A stretch of DNA of 40,551 nucleotides from Vibrio mytili (GTDB lineage: Bacteria; Pseudomonadota; Gammaproteobacteria; Enterobacterales; Vibrionaceae): contig NZ_JXOK01000003.1 of NCBI RefSeq assembly GCF_000830505.1, positions 1 through 40,551 on the forward strand. Direction: 5' to 3'. A program made the position numbers and the translations under genes. Position 1 is the stretch's first letter; each line of letters starts with the position of its first letter. The notes under the pieces were generated by a model. It was not told where the DNA came from. It was given only the letters and a program-made list of their open reading frames with translations, and searched no databases. Shown here in pieces: positions 9,253 through 17,362 of this stretch.

Positions 9253-9281
9253 GAAACAAAAACGGTGCATTGCTGCACCGT
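9253..9281 (-). terminator. Terminator after rpiA
   Basis: On the minus strand ACGGTGCA/TGCACCGT with a TTGC-type loop is followed by TTTTTGTTTC. It lies about 50 nt past the rpiA stop. Confidence 0.85.
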
Positions 9282-9331
9282 ATGTAATGAAATGACAAAA
9301 ACTGAGTCAAATATGAGACAGTTGGTGTTAT

Positions 9332-9988
9332 TTACTCTTCGATTTTTGCACCTTCAGGTGTACCTGTAATCACGATGTCAGCACCACGATGAGCAAAAAG
9401 CCCGTTAGTGACAACACCTGCGATACTGTTAATTTTGTCTTCCATCTCTTTTGGATTGGTGATTTGCATATTGTGTACGTCGAGAATGATGTTGCCGTTA
9501 TCTGTCACAACACCCTCACGGTATGCTGGGTCGCCACCGAGCTTGACCAGTTCGCGAGCCACGTATGAACGCGCCATTGGAATAACTTCAACAGGAAGAG
9601 GGAACTTACCTAATACATCAACGGCTTTAGTGCCATCGACGATACAGACAAACTTATCCGAGATCGCGGCAACGATTTTTTCTCGAGTTAACGCTGCGCC
9701 ACCACCTTTAATCATGTCGCGCGTTGGGTTGATTTCATCCGCACCATCAACATAAACATCCAGCTTAATTACGTCGTTACACTCAAATACTTCAATACCA
9801 AGCTCCTTCAGACGCTCAGTAGAAGCAATAGAGCTAGAGACGGCACCTTTGATATCGTCTTTCATCGTACCGAGTGCATCGATGAAGTGATTCACGGTAG
9901 AGCCTGTGCCAACACCGACAATGCTGCCTTTTTCAACATATTTTAGTGCTGCCCAACCAGCCGCTTTCTTCATTTCATCTTGAGTCAT
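9332..9988 (-). CDS. rpiA: Ribose-5-phosphate isomerase A
   Basis: 218 aa (E. coli 219), interconverts ribose 5-phosphate and ribulose 5-phosphate. Phosphate-binding loop [13 protein letters not shown] is near residues 25-37, then SSSIAST, the acidic [10 protein letters not shown] near 80-90, and [14 protein letters not shown], which carries the catalytic region. The start ATG follows AGGAGATTGGC, a strong ribosome site. The neighbour order serA-rpiA-ygfA is the same as in E. coli apart from small spacers. Confidence 0.97.
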   Translation of the reverse strand: MTQDEMKKAAGWAALKYVEKGSIVGVGTGSTVNHFIDALGTMKDDIKGAVSSSIASTERLKELGIEVFECNDVIKLDVYVDGADEINPTRDMIKGGGAALTREKIVAAISDKFVCIVDGTKAVDVLGKFPLPVEVIPMARSYVARELVKLGGDPAYREGVVTDNGNIILDVHNMQITNPKEMEDKINSIAGVVTNGLFAHRGADIVITGTPEGAKIEE

Positions 9989-10040
9989 GCCAATCTCCTG
10001 AATAGATGTTCGTTAACATTTGCGGCGTGATTATAGCGGC

Positions 10041-10640
10041 TTACTTGTCACTTTCCCATTGCCAGATTCGGCTTGGCGTCACGATCTTTGGTAAAGGGAT
10101 ATCCCAACTTGCAATTGGTAACTTGTCTACATGTTGACAGTCGTGAGCGATTCCAATAGGTGTGGCGCCTTCTCCGGTCGTAAACCAGTGCGCGAGTGTA
10201 CGGTCGTAATAACCGCCTCCCATACCCAAACGGTGCCCGATACTGTCAAAACCAACCAATGGCGTACAGATAAGATCGAGTTGTCGTACTGGTTTGAGGT
10301 GGCGTATATCGAGCTTAGGCTCCAAAATGCCGTATTTGTTGTATATCAACTGATCGTCATCCAGATACTGCAGAAACAGCAGATGCCCTTTAGCAAAAGG
10401 GTGGATAACAGGAAGATAAATGGACTTTCCCTGTTGCCATAACCATTCAATCAGAGGTTTGGTGTCGAGCTCGCCATCGGCGGATAAGTAGATAGCAATA
10501 TGCTGTGAGGTTTGGATTTCGGGTAATTGCGAAAATTGAGAGATGAGGTCTAGCCCAGCCTGAAACTGAGTATCACTGCACAGCGCGTTGCGCTTTTCAC
10601 GGATAAGTTTACGAAAATCTTGACGCGTAAGTTCTAACAT
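10041..10640 (-). CDS. ygfA: 5-formyltetrahydrofolate cyclo-ligase
   Basis: 199 aa from the ATG at 10640 (MLELTRQDFRKLIREKR). It converts 5-formyl-THF to 5,10-methenyl-THF with ATP, recycling folate. Marks: IREKRNAL basic N-terminus, YLSADGELDTKPLIEWLW, and the signature GHRLGMGGGYYDRTLAHW; C-terminal WDIPLPKIVTPSRIW as in E. coli. An open frame continues upstream to an ATG at 10694, but that part lies in the 6S RNA and does not resemble the family, so I reject it. The gene lies directly behind the 6S RNA, a conserved arrangement in gammaproteobacteria in which ygfA is co-transcribed with ssrS. Confidence 0.92.
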   Translation of the reverse strand: MLELTRQDFRKLIREKRNALCSDTQFQAGLDLISQFSQLPEIQTSQHIAIYLSADGELDTKPLIEWLWQQGKSIYLPVIHPFAKGHLLFLQYLDDDQLIYNKYGILEPKLDIRHLKPVRQLDLICTPLVGFDSIGHRLGMGGGYYDRTLAHWFTTGEGATPIGIAHDCQHVDKLPIASWDIPLPKIVTPSRIWQWESDK

Positions 10641-10641
10641 A

Positions 10642-10823
10642 GGAGTACCCCAGGGTGCCGTTGAGGATTGTGGCCCTTGAACCAGCTGGTTCAAGGCGGA
10701 TCAGCAATGATAACCGTAGGCTTCTCGGTGCATGCCGAGCTTGCTCAATAGCTATCAAGTACCAACTTAGGTATTGCTTATCGGCTCAGGGACTTACATC
10801 CTGCTGACGCACACCCCAGGGTA
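10642..10823 (-). ncRNA. ssrS: 6S RNA (RNA polymerase regulator)
   Basis: About 182 nt, close to the 184 nt of E. coli. Read on the minus strand it has the conserved blocks AGTCCCTGAGCCGATA, then GAGCA..GCTCGG with CCGAGAAGCCT forming the arm next to the central bubble, and CCTTGAACCAG..GGTTCAAGG as the 3' hairpin. Both ends carry CCTGGGG-type sequence that pairs to close the terminal stem. 6S RNA mimics an open promoter and binds sigma-70 RNA polymerase in stationary phase. It lies between zapA and ygfA, as in E. coli. A plausible -10 (TACAAA on the minus strand at 10832-10827) overlaps the zapA end. Ends are estimated by alignment from memory, within a few nt. Confidence 0.93.
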
Positions 10824-10833
10824 AATTTTGTAA

Positions 10834-11145
10834 CTACTGCTGCTGTCCTTGCGTAACTTTACTTAATGCGTTTTCTAAAGACGCAGTGAGCTTTTCCATT
10901 CGCTCAGTGATTTCTCTTTGTTGACCGTTAGATTCGTATGATTTGGTATGCAACTCATAGCAAATGTTTAAAGCGGCAAACGTCAGTAGCTGAATCTCAT
11001 TGGTTACCTTAGTACGTTCGCTCATCTCTTTCAATCGTCGATCGAGATCTTTTGCTGCTGCAGCAAGAGAATCTTCCTGCCCCGTAGGACAGTTCACTCG
11101 TGTAACTTTGCCTAGTATTTCAACGTCGATCGCTTGATTGCTCAT
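10834..11145 (-). CDS. zapA: Cell division protein ZapA
   Basis: 103 aa, cytoplasmic protein that bundles FtsZ filaments at the division site. The N-terminal VEILGKVTRVNCPTGQE, AAAKDLDRRLKEMSERT and the middle LTFAALNICYEL match ZapA; the C-terminal half (about 55-98) is a predicted coiled coil (heptads in EITERMEKLTASLENALSKV), the usual dimerisation element. Divergent from ygfB and followed by 6S RNA, a conserved gammaproteobacterial order. Confidence 0.93.
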   Translation of the reverse strand: MSNQAIDVEILGKVTRVNCPTGQEDSLAAAAKDLDRRLKEMSERTKVTNEIQLLTFAALNICYELHTKSYESNGQQREITERMEKLTASLENALSKVTQGQQQ

Positions 11146-11394
11146 GATGAATAAACTCTATACTCGCGCTATCTAAGGTGTTGTATCGTACAACTACCGA
11201 GGGAGAAACTATAGAAAAACCGCTATTAAGATTCAAGCATTTCCCATTACAGAGAAAGAAATGATGAAGCGATCACACAGGAAATGGTCAAATCGAACAA
11301 ATGCTGTCCAAAATTGAATTTGATAGTCGTTTCAGACAACAGGGCTTGATGGTACGATACGTCGATATAATGTTAAGCAAATATGAGTCGAGTT
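11146..11394. promoter_or_regulatory. Divergent zapA/ygfB intergenic region
   Basis: About 250 nt without a gene. It must contain both promoters. I cannot assign -35/-10 boxes with confidence, and I see no operator-like palindrome. Confidence 0.4.
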
Positions 11395-11973
11395 ATGAGT
11401 GAAATCACCCTTCCAGAATATCAATCTATTGCTGCTGAGCTACAATCTGCAAGCCTGGCGGTGACTCCTGCAGAGTTACATGGCTTGTTTATTGGCATGC
11501 TAAGTGGAGGGCTCTCAGTAAACGATCAAACTTGGCAACCGATTTTGTTTGATTACACCAATGATGGAATGGGGTGGCCAAGCACAGCGCTATCCTTTGC
11601 ACAGAGTATATTTAAAGTCAGTGTCGATGAGCTGACTGGTACATCAATGGAGCTCTCGCTATTATTGCCAGATGAGCCGGGTGAAGAAGGCTTGTTTGCA
11701 TTGGCTGACAGTGTTTCTGACTTCGTAAATCATTTTATTTCAGGCCTCGGTTTATCAGGCGTTTCGTTGAATAAAGCCTCTGATGATGTAAAAGAAGCCT
11801 TAGCGGATCTCGAAGAAATCGCCAAGCTGGGCATTGATGAAGATGATGACCTTGACGAGCAAGCCCAACTGCTGGAGCAGGTTATTGAACACATTAAAGC
11901 GTGTGTTTTGACTATCCATGCAGAGCTTGGTGCTCGCCCAAAGAGTAACGTTAGCCAGCCTACTATTCATTAA
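11395..11973 (+). CDS. ygfB: UPF0149 family protein YgfB
   Basis: 192 aa, identical in length to E. coli YgfB. Family features: [14 protein letters not shown] motif ([17 protein letters not shown]), [14 protein letters not shown], an acidic stretch around [18 protein letters not shown], and the C-terminal PTIH (E. coli PTLH). A TTG/ATG alternative at 11383 would add four residues; MSEITLPEY at 11395 is favoured by family length. Its biochemical role in Vibrio is unknown; in Pseudomonas a YgfB-type protein has been linked to regulation of AmpDh3, which should not be assumed here. It begins a run with ubiH 22 nt downstream. Confidence 0.9.
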   Translation: MSEITLPEYQSIAAELQSASLAVTPAELHGLFIGMLSGGLSVNDQTWQPILFDYTNDGMGWPSTALSFAQSIFKVSVDELTGTSMELSLLLPDEPGEEGLFALADSVSDFVNHFISGLGLSGVSLNKASDDVKEALADLEEIAKLGIDEDDDLDEQAQLLEQVIEHIKACVLTIHAELGARPKSNVSQPTIH

Positions 11974-11995
11974 TCGTCGAGTTTTAGAGGTAAGC

Positions 11996-13174
11996 ATGAG
12001 ACAGTATGATGTAGTCATTGCAGGTGGAGCCATGGCGGGGGGGACATTGGCGTTGGCCCTTGAACATTTATCCCAAGGTGATATGCGCATCGCAGTCGTC
12101 GAGCCATTTAAGGCGCAGTCGGATGCACATCCAGGCTTTGACTCACGGTCGATTGCCTTATCTTACGGTACGGTAAATTTATTGCGCCATTTGCAGCTTT
12201 GGTCTGCGCTTGAACCCTTTGCGACACCGATTGAACACATCCATGTTTCGGATCGTTTTCACGCAGGAATGACTGCTATCACCAAGCAAGAGGTTGGGGT
12301 TGAGGCGCTTGGTTACGTTGTGGAGTTGGCGGACGTCGGTCGAGTATACCAAGCCTTGCTGACTGAGCGTGTGACGATCGACTTTTTCTGTCCAGATTCG
12401 GTTACGTCTATCGCGCGTGAGCAAGACTTCACAAATGTGACGTTAAGTAGTGGAGAGACGCTAACCGCTAAGTTAATCGTCGCTGCTGACGGGGCAGTTT
12501 CACAATGCTGCCAACTAATCGGTTTAACTCAGGTTGAGCACGACTTTGATCAAGTGGCAGTTATTGCCAATGTTGTTACGCAAGAAGCACATCAAGGTCG
12601 AGCATTTGAGCGTTTTACTGAAAATGGTCCTGTCGCTCTGTTGCCAATGAGTGATAATCGAATGTCTCTGGTCTGGTGTCTGTCCCCGCAGCAAGCCGAA
12701 ACGGTGATGGGGCTTTCTGAACGGGACTTTCTTGCGCGTTTACAACAAGATTTTGGTTGGCGTTTAGGCGCGATGACAAAAGTGGGGCAGCGAGCCAGTT
12801 ATCCGTTGCTGCTAAAACAGCGTAAACAGAACATTTCTCACCGTTTCGCGATTGTAGGGAATGCGGCTCAAACCTTACATCCGATTGCTGGTCAAGGTTT
12901 TAATTTGGGCATTCGTGATGTGATGTCTTTGGCTGAAGAAGTGGCTAAACAGCGCGATGACGCAGGACGTTATCAAGGGTTAATGCGTTTCAGTCAACGC
13001 AGAGACGCTGACCGTTGTGAGACCATTTGGTTAACGAGTTCACTGGTGCATGTTTTTTCAAATGATTTGCCCGCAATGCGATTTGGTCGAAACATCGCTT
13101 TAGCCGCGATGGATAACCTTTCTCTTTTAAAACAGCCACTCCTACGCCAGACGCTTGGTTTAGTGAAACGATAA
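11996..13174 (+). CDS. ubiH: 2-octaprenyl-6-methoxyphenyl hydroxylase UbiH
   Basis: 392 aa, the same length as E. coli UbiH; FAD-dependent monooxygenase of ubiquinone synthesis (C1 hydroxylation of the ring), acting in the Ubi complex. The FAD motif YDVVIAGGAMAGGTLALAL is at the N-terminus (the third Gly of GxGxxG is replaced by Ala, as is common in UbiH), the middle DG motif is AADGAVSQCC, and the C-terminal FAD-binding motif is IVGNAAQTLHPIAGQGFNLG. NAAQ (instead of DAAH) separates UbiH from UbiI. The start ATG at 11996 follows AGAGGTAAGC. E. coli has pepP between ygfB and ubiH; here it is missing. Confidence 0.93.
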   Translation: MRQYDVVIAGGAMAGGTLALALEHLSQGDMRIAVVEPFKAQSDAHPGFDSRSIALSYGTVNLLRHLQLWSALEPFATPIEHIHVSDRFHAGMTAITKQEVGVEALGYVVELADVGRVYQALLTERVTIDFFCPDSVTSIAREQDFTNVTLSSGETLTAKLIVAADGAVSQCCQLIGLTQVEHDFDQVAVIANVVTQEAHQGRAFERFTENGPVALLPMSDNRMSLVWCLSPQQAETVMGLSERDFLARLQQDFGWRLGAMTKVGQRASYPLLLKQRKQNISHRFAIVGNAAQTLHPIAGQGFNLGIRDVMSLAEEVAKQRDDAGRYQGLMRFSQRRDADRCETIWLTSSLVHVFSNDLPAMRFGRNIALAAMDNLSLLKQPLLRQTLGLVKR

Positions 13175-13244
13175 ACGGCTGAAATAAACTAGGTAACTTA
13201 CCGTTACTGAGTCATCAATAGTCATTAGGTAGTGAATAGCAATG

Positions 13245-14453
13245 ATGCAAAGTGTAGATATCGCCATCATCGGCGGAGGGATGGTTGGATTGGCGCTCGC
13301 CGCCGCGTTCAAGGATAGCGATCTGCGTATTGCTGTTATCGAGGGGAGTGTGCCTGACGAGAGACTTGGTACATTGCCTGATGTCCGCGTATCCGCCTTG
13401 AGCCGCTCCAGTGAAACCCTGTTACGCAAACTGGGGATTTGGCAAGGTATTGAGCAGCGTCGAGCCACACCATACTACGGTATGGAAGTCTGGGAGCAAG
13501 ATAGCTTTGCAAAGATCGAGTTTGATGCGTCCAGTATGGCGCAGCCTGATTTAGGTCATATTGTTGAGAACCGAGTGATTCAGTTGGCGCTTCTAGAGCA
13601 AGTTGAAAAGCTTGATAATGTGATTCTGCATATGCCAGCGCACTGCGCTACATTGGCCGTGGGTGAACAAGAGAGTTGGCTAACACTCGATAACGGACAG
13701 GCCTTAACGGCAAAGCTGGTGGTTGGGGCCGACGGCGCGAATTCTTGGTTACGTCAGCAAATGGCTATTCCTCTTACACATTGGGATTATGGTCATCATG
13801 CCATTGTTGCGAATGTAAAAACGGCAGAACCTCACCAGAATATCGCTCGTCAAATTTTCACTCCTCATGGGCCTTTGGCATTATTGCCGCTGTCTGAGCC
13901 CAATATGTGTTCAATTGTGTGGTCTACGCAACCAAACAGAGCAGAAAAACTATTAGCGATGCCTGAGGAAGCTTTCAATAAGGTTTTGACCAGTGAGTTT
14001 GATGTTCGTCTTGGTGTATGCGAAGTGCAGGGCGAGCGGACTGCCTTTCCGTTAAAAATGCGTTATGCGCGGGATTTTGTGGTTGAGAGAGTGGCTTTGG
14101 TTGGTGATGCCGCCCACACCATTCATCCACTGGCTGGACAAGGTGTGAACTTAGGTTTGTTAGATGCCGCTAGCTTGGCGCAAGAAGTGTTAACACTGTG
14201 GAACAAAGGCCACGATATTGGTAGCAAACGCAATTTACGCAGCTATGAACGCTGGCGTAAAGCGGAAGCGGCTAAAATGATCGCAGCGATGCAAGGTTTT
14301 CGTGATTTATTCTCTGGAGAGAATCCTGCGAAGAAGTTGGTTCGTGGCATTGGCTTAAGCTTGGCCGGACAGTTACCTGGCGCTAAAGATGAAATTATGA
14401 AACGTGCGCTTGGCTTGAAGGGGCATTTGCCTGAATTGGCACGCCAATCGTAA
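13245..14453 (+). CDS. ubiI: 2-octaprenylphenol 5-hydroxylase UbiI (VisC)
   Basis: 402 aa (E. coli 400). FAD-dependent C5 hydroxylase in ubiquinone synthesis. It opens MQSVDIAIIGGGMVGLALA, matching E. coli MQSVDVAIVGGGMVGLA, so the second of two adjacent ATGs is preferred (the first is at 13242). Other marks: ADGANSWLR, LVGDAAHTIHPLAGQGVNLG, and the VisC-specific AAMQGFRDLFSG. It lies 70 nt after ubiH on the same strand and is probably co-transcribed. A hairpin follows at 14531. Confidence 0.95.
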   Translation: MQSVDIAIIGGGMVGLALAAAFKDSDLRIAVIEGSVPDERLGTLPDVRVSALSRSSETLLRKLGIWQGIEQRRATPYYGMEVWEQDSFAKIEFDASSMAQPDLGHIVENRVIQLALLEQVEKLDNVILHMPAHCATLAVGEQESWLTLDNGQALTAKLVVGADGANSWLRQQMAIPLTHWDYGHHAIVANVKTAEPHQNIARQIFTPHGPLALLPLSEPNMCSIVWSTQPNRAEKLLAMPEEAFNKVLTSEFDVRLGVCEVQGERTAFPLKMRYARDFVVERVALVGDAAHTIHPLAGQGVNLGLLDAASLAQEVLTLWNKGHDIGSKRNLRSYERWRKAEAAKMIAAMQGFRDLFSGENPAKKLVRGIGLSLAGQLPGAKDEIMKRALGLKGHLPELARQS

Positions 14454-14530
14454 TCACAGTTCAGTCATTAGTTGATCGTTTCAGACTTGCTTGCTGGTTC
14501 ATCGCTGCGGAAGACACCATCAAGGACAAT

Positions 14531-14557
14531 AAAAAAGGCTGGGATTTCCAGCCTTTC
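14531..14557. terminator. Terminator between convergent ubiI and ytfK
   Basis: The stem AAAGGCTGG/CCAGCCTTT with a 5-nt loop. An A run lies on its left, giving a strong U tract for the minus-strand ytfK transcript; plus-strand termination for ubiI is weaker (TTTCAGTTC). Confidence 0.82.
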
Positions 14558-14574
14558 AGTTCATCGATGTTTTG

Positions 14575-14781
14575 CTAAGCGTATGCACATCTGAGTTTCA
14601 TGATTTCTTGATTAATTTCTTTCACTGCGCGGAAGTGTCGTTGCTCGGCTTTTTCCGGCAAGATTAATTTACCATTATCAAACTCAAATCTACCGACTCC
14701 GTAAATATAAATTCTACCTTTGAAAAGGCGACTAATGTGCTTCGCTATCATACCGGGTGTGTAGCGTTTAAACAGTCTCAT
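14575..14781 (-). CDS. ytfK: DUF1107 protein, YtfK homologue
   Basis: 68 aa, exactly the size of E. coli YtfK. The pattern F-RY-P---AK----LF-GR-YI--VG-FEFD-GK---P is shared, e.g. LFKGRIYIYGVGRFEFDNGK. In E. coli YtfK binds SpoT and promotes ppGpp build-up during phosphate and fatty-acid starvation. AAAGGAAA sits 7-8 nt before the ATG, so this short frame is well supported as a real gene. It has a terminator directly behind it. The match is recognised by pattern from memory; the SpoT role in this species is inference. relA is in the same window but 19 kb away. Confidence 0.85.
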   Translation of the reverse strand: MRLFKRYTPGMIAKHISRLFKGRIYIYGVGRFEFDNGKLILPEKAEQRHFRAVKEINQEIMKLRCAYA

Positions 14782-15118
14782 ATTTACTTTCCTTTCTCTT
14801 ACTTAGCCCAGTCATTTTACGTTTTAAACGAAAAAATTTGTGTGATAGAAACAATATTCAGTAAAGGGATTTGTAACGGTTTCAATCTTTGTGTTGTGTT
14901 CGACAAATTGACAAAACCAAACCTCAAATAGCGTGAGGATTACCCAAAAAATTATCATTAAATAGTGACGTCATACTTGTCACCTTCTTTGTACGGTGAG
15001 CATTAAGCAATAGTTTTGTTACAAGATTAAGAATAGAAAGAAATGGATTGTTTGCGAATTGTTTCTTTTTATTCCACCTCATCTATTTAGAAGAAGATAC
15101 GAGTAAAAAGTTCAACGC
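14782..15118. other. Gene-free region upstream of ytfK
   Basis: AT-rich. Its left part must hold the ytfK promoter on the minus strand (TAAAAT near 14815 is a candidate -10). Small inverted repeats occur, such as CCTCA-N7-TGAGG at 14921-14937 and TGACGTCA near 14968. Short open frames on the plus strand (for example 15048-15254) lack ribosome sites and cross the terminator, so I do not call them genes. Confidence 0.4.
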
Positions 15119-15143
15119 AAAAAAATGCCCGCTTTGGGCGGGC
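15119..15143 (-). terminator. Intrinsic terminator on the minus strand
   Basis: On the minus strand GCCCGC-CCAAA-GCGGGC is followed by A and seven T. It is about 250 nt past the ybaK-domain gene, too far to be a simple end, which supports a separate transcript. Confidence 0.88.
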
Positions 15144-15304
15144 GAATGTCACAGATGCATTACACAAAAGTGGACGACTGACATGATGAGTACAGTCATA
15201 CTAGTCAGCAGCTTCACTTTGCATCAGCTAGGTTTCTGTTCAGTACCTAACTGATAACTGCAGCATATATGAGTTTTTTATTTGTGACTATTTATGTTTT
15301 ATTT
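15119..15304 (-). ncRNA. Candidate CRP-activated small RNA
   Basis: No gene is annotated by family here; this is inferred from signals. A CRP-like site lies at 15338-15353, a -10-like TTTAAT (minus strand 15313-15308) lies downstream of it, and a classical terminator with U7 ends the unit at 15119. This gives about 186 nt. The transcript would begin with an A/U-rich segment, contain a 10-bp hairpin ATCAGTTAGG/CCTAGCTGAT, and end in GCCCGC/GCGGGC plus U7, the layout of Hfq-binding RNAs. Only very short open frames are present. It could instead be the 3' untranslated end of the ybaK-domain mRNA. Confidence 0.5.
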
Positions 15305-15337
15305 TTGATTAAAAATTCTTTGTTAATTTATGCGCGG

Positions 15338-15353
15338 TGTGATCATGGTCACT
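15338..15353. promoter_or_regulatory. CRP (cAMP receptor protein) binding site
   Basis: TGTGATCATGGTCACT fits TGTGA-N6-TCACA with 9 of 10 conserved bases. Its centre is about 41-45 nt from the likely minus-strand start at 15301-15304, close to class II spacing. No plus-strand gene begins within 1.7 kb, so it most likely serves the minus strand. Confidence 0.65.
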
Positions 15354-15396
15354 TTAATGGAGGGTGGCTTGCAATCGTTTACATCAAGTGAATTAG

Positions 15397-15891
15397 TTAG
15401 CGACATATATCGGCGATGGTCGGACAACATAAACCGACCAGATCATCTATCGATAGGGCGAGTCCTGCCATTCGATCTCCGCTACTGATAGTGACTTCCT
15501 TTTCCTTTAGAAGAGCCGGATCAAATACAATAGGCATATGGCGCTTAAGAAGCAGGGGCGTTACCGTTCCTACTTTATAACCCGTGATTGCTTCGACATC
15601 TGCATGAGCGACACATGTCATCCTGCGGCATTGTAAAAGTGCACGTACTTTCTTTGGGTCGACATTGCGATCACCGGGCGCACAAGCGAGCGCATATTGG
15701 TGTCCCATGTCTCGCAGAAGGATTGCTTTGACCATTTGAGAAGGGCGAATGCCGCGTTGCTGTGCGGCATCCTCGATGGTGGTTGCAGGGCTTTGATGCG
15801 GTAGAATACGAAACGCGATATTTTGATCGGCTAGAAACTGCATCAACGGCGTTGATAGCACATTATTCATATCATACAAAAAACTGCTCAT
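15397..15891 (-). CDS. YbaK/ProX-domain protein, probable aminoacyl-tRNA deacylase
   Basis: 164 aa, one YbaK/EbsC-type domain. Family marks are the conserved lysine in SQMVKAILLRD and the loop GYKVGTVTPLLLK, which resembles the substrate-pocket G-x-V-x-P region. Such proteins hydrolyse mischarged tRNAs (for example Cys- or Ala-tRNAPro), but I cannot tell which substrate applies. The two cysteines in QCRRMTC are not typical of the whole family. An alternative start is Met at residue 8, 21 nt downstream. The ATG lies 8 nt after the ygfZ stop, so the two genes form a minus-strand operon. Confidence 0.8.
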   Translation of the reverse strand: MSSFLYDMNNVLSTPLMQFLADQNIAFRILPHQSPATTIEDAAQQRGIRPSQMVKAILLRDMGHQYALACAPGDRNVDPKKVRALLQCRRMTCVAHADVEAITGYKVGTVTPLLLKRHMPIVFDPALLKEKEVTISSGDRMAGLALSIDDLVGLCCPTIADICR

Positions 15892-15899
15892 TTAAAGAA

Positions 15900-16895
15900 T
15901 TACTCATCATCCAGTGAGTACGGCAGCTCTGAAATTGTCCATTCGCATTCAGGCTGAGAGGTTAGGCGAAGACGAGTGTCTGCATCTAAATTATTGGGTA
16001 ACACAATTAAGCCAATCGCATGGTTGTTGCTGAATTGATAGTGCGTGAGAAGCGCACCAACCGAGCGCCAGTTTTCCCCGACACTACGTTCTAGCTCAAT
16101 TATGCCTTCAGGTAATTCGGACGATGTAGGTCCTTGTACGATACACATCGCTCGTTTATTGATCCCGCGGTATTTTGCACGTGCTACAGTTTCTTGTCCT
16201 GTGTAGCAACCTTTAGTAAAGCTGATCCCGCCGAGTGCTTGGAGGTTAAGTGCTTGTGGTATGTGCTCATTCTGAGCTGCAGCGGACACAAATGGTAATC
16301 CTGCCTCAATATCAAACCGATCCCACAGTTGGTGAGTAGTGAGCACTGCATCGCTGCCTTCACTTGATGATTCAACCAGCGATTGTGCGCTTTCTTCGTC
16401 CAATATTAACAACCAGCGATTCGTCGCGACATTGACGGCGGTGCCGCCGCGAACGACGCGCACATCACTAGATTCTTGGTTGCCATGCTCTTGACTCAAA
16501 GCTGAGATAAAATCATCAGCATCAATACCTGCAACACCGAGAATAATCTGACTTGATGATTCGATAGTGACTTTAGAAAATATAGCGTACTTCTTAATTT
16601 CGTTAAGCTCTACGTCAATCGCAGACTTTGGTTGAACCATGGCGTAACCATCTTGGTGATGAAAAAGACGGAACACGCTCCAGACTTTACCTTTGGCATC
16701 GCAATGCGCACCTAACGTAGATTGTGTTTTTTCTAGAGAGACAACATCACAAGTGACTTGGCCTTGTAAGTAGGACTTTTTATCATCACCGACCATAGTG
16801 ATGAGGCCTAAATTGTCCAGCAGTGAGATTGACAGTTTTGGTAAAGCGTCTTGAGTTGAGAGTGGGTATGCTGAAAAACGAGTTTGCCATTCCAT
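15900..16895 (-). CDS. ygfZ: tRNA-modifying protein YgfZ (folate-binding, GcvT-like)
   Basis: 331 aa (E. coli 326). YgfZ uses tetrahydrofolate to support certain Fe-S enzymes such as MiaB. The defining motif KGCYTGQE is present ([19 protein letters not shown], about residues 226-244), with its essential cysteine. The N-terminal LQGQVTCDV is the other family hallmark. AAGGCATCG precedes the ATG. It is divergent from sdhE, the conserved arrangement in E. coli. Confidence 0.94.
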   Translation of the reverse strand: MEWQTRFSAYPLSTQDALPKLSISLLDNLGLITMVGDDKKSYLQGQVTCDVVSLEKTQSTLGAHCDAKGKVWSVFRLFHHQDGYAMVQPKSAIDVELNEIKKYAIFSKVTIESSSQIILGVAGIDADDFISALSQEHGNQESSDVRVVRGGTAVNVATNRWLLILDEESAQSLVESSSEGSDAVLTTHQLWDRFDIEAGLPFVSAAAQNEHIPQALNLQALGGISFTKGCYTGQETVARAKYRGINKRAMCIVQGPTSSELPEGIIELERSVGENWRSVGALLTHYQFSNNHAIGLIVLPNNLDADTRLRLTSQPECEWTISELPYSLDDE

Positions 16896-17101
16896 GATAA
16901 CGATGCCTTTTGAAGATGTTTTTCGCTATGTTAAATGTAGTTAACGGATTTGTCAGCTTTGAATACTTTTCTATCGCTTAATATTAAACCTCAGTTTTGA
17001 GCCAACTCGGGTATAGCGTATTGTGACCGGTACACTAGTTGCGTAAGTGAACCCTTGCTACACTCCGCATTCATAATAAGACATCTATGAAGGAATTCTG
17101 A

Positions 17102-17362
17102 ATGTACACTCCGGAAGAAAAGGCGCGTATTAAATGGGGTTGCCGTCGTGGCATGCTAGAGCTCGACGTGGTGATTATGCCGTTTTTTGAAGAGTGCTTT
17201 GATACGTTGACAGAGCAAGAGCAACGTGATTTTGTCTCCTTGCTAGAATGCGATGATCCTGATTTATTTACTTGGGTGATGGGGCATGGCCGCAGTGAAA
17301 ACCTAAGCCATGCATCTATGGTCGATAAAATTGTCGCTCACAACCTCAGTAAAGTTCGTTAG
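17102..17362 (+). CDS. sdhE: FAD assembly factor SdhE (CptB)
   Basis: 86 aa, small acidic protein that promotes covalent FAD attachment to SdhA and FrdA. The functional RGxxE motif is RGMLELD near residues 15-21, and FWFMG-like aromatic sequence is FTWVMGHG. The start follows GAAGGAATTCTGA. The ygfX frame overlaps its 3' end, as in E. coli. Confidence 0.95.
   Translation: MYTPEEKARIKWGCRRGMLELDVVIMPFFEECFDTLTEQEQRDFVSLLECDDPDLFTWVMGHGRSENLSHASMVDKIVAHNLSKVR

Noticed and set aside
13193..13207. GTAAC-N5-GTTAC before ubiI and a similar GGTAAC-N4-GTTACT near 19616-19631
   Set aside because: Arms of only 5-6 bp with different spacers; too short to claim a shared operator without a genome-wide scan.
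14737..14931. 64-codon plus-strand frame overlapping ytfK
   Set aside because: Overlaps the well-supported ytfK on the other strand and has no ribosome site.
15048..15254. 68-codon plus-strand frame upstream of the ybaK-domain gene
   Set aside because: Non-ATG start, no ribosome site, crosses a clear minus-strand terminator and the candidate small RNA.
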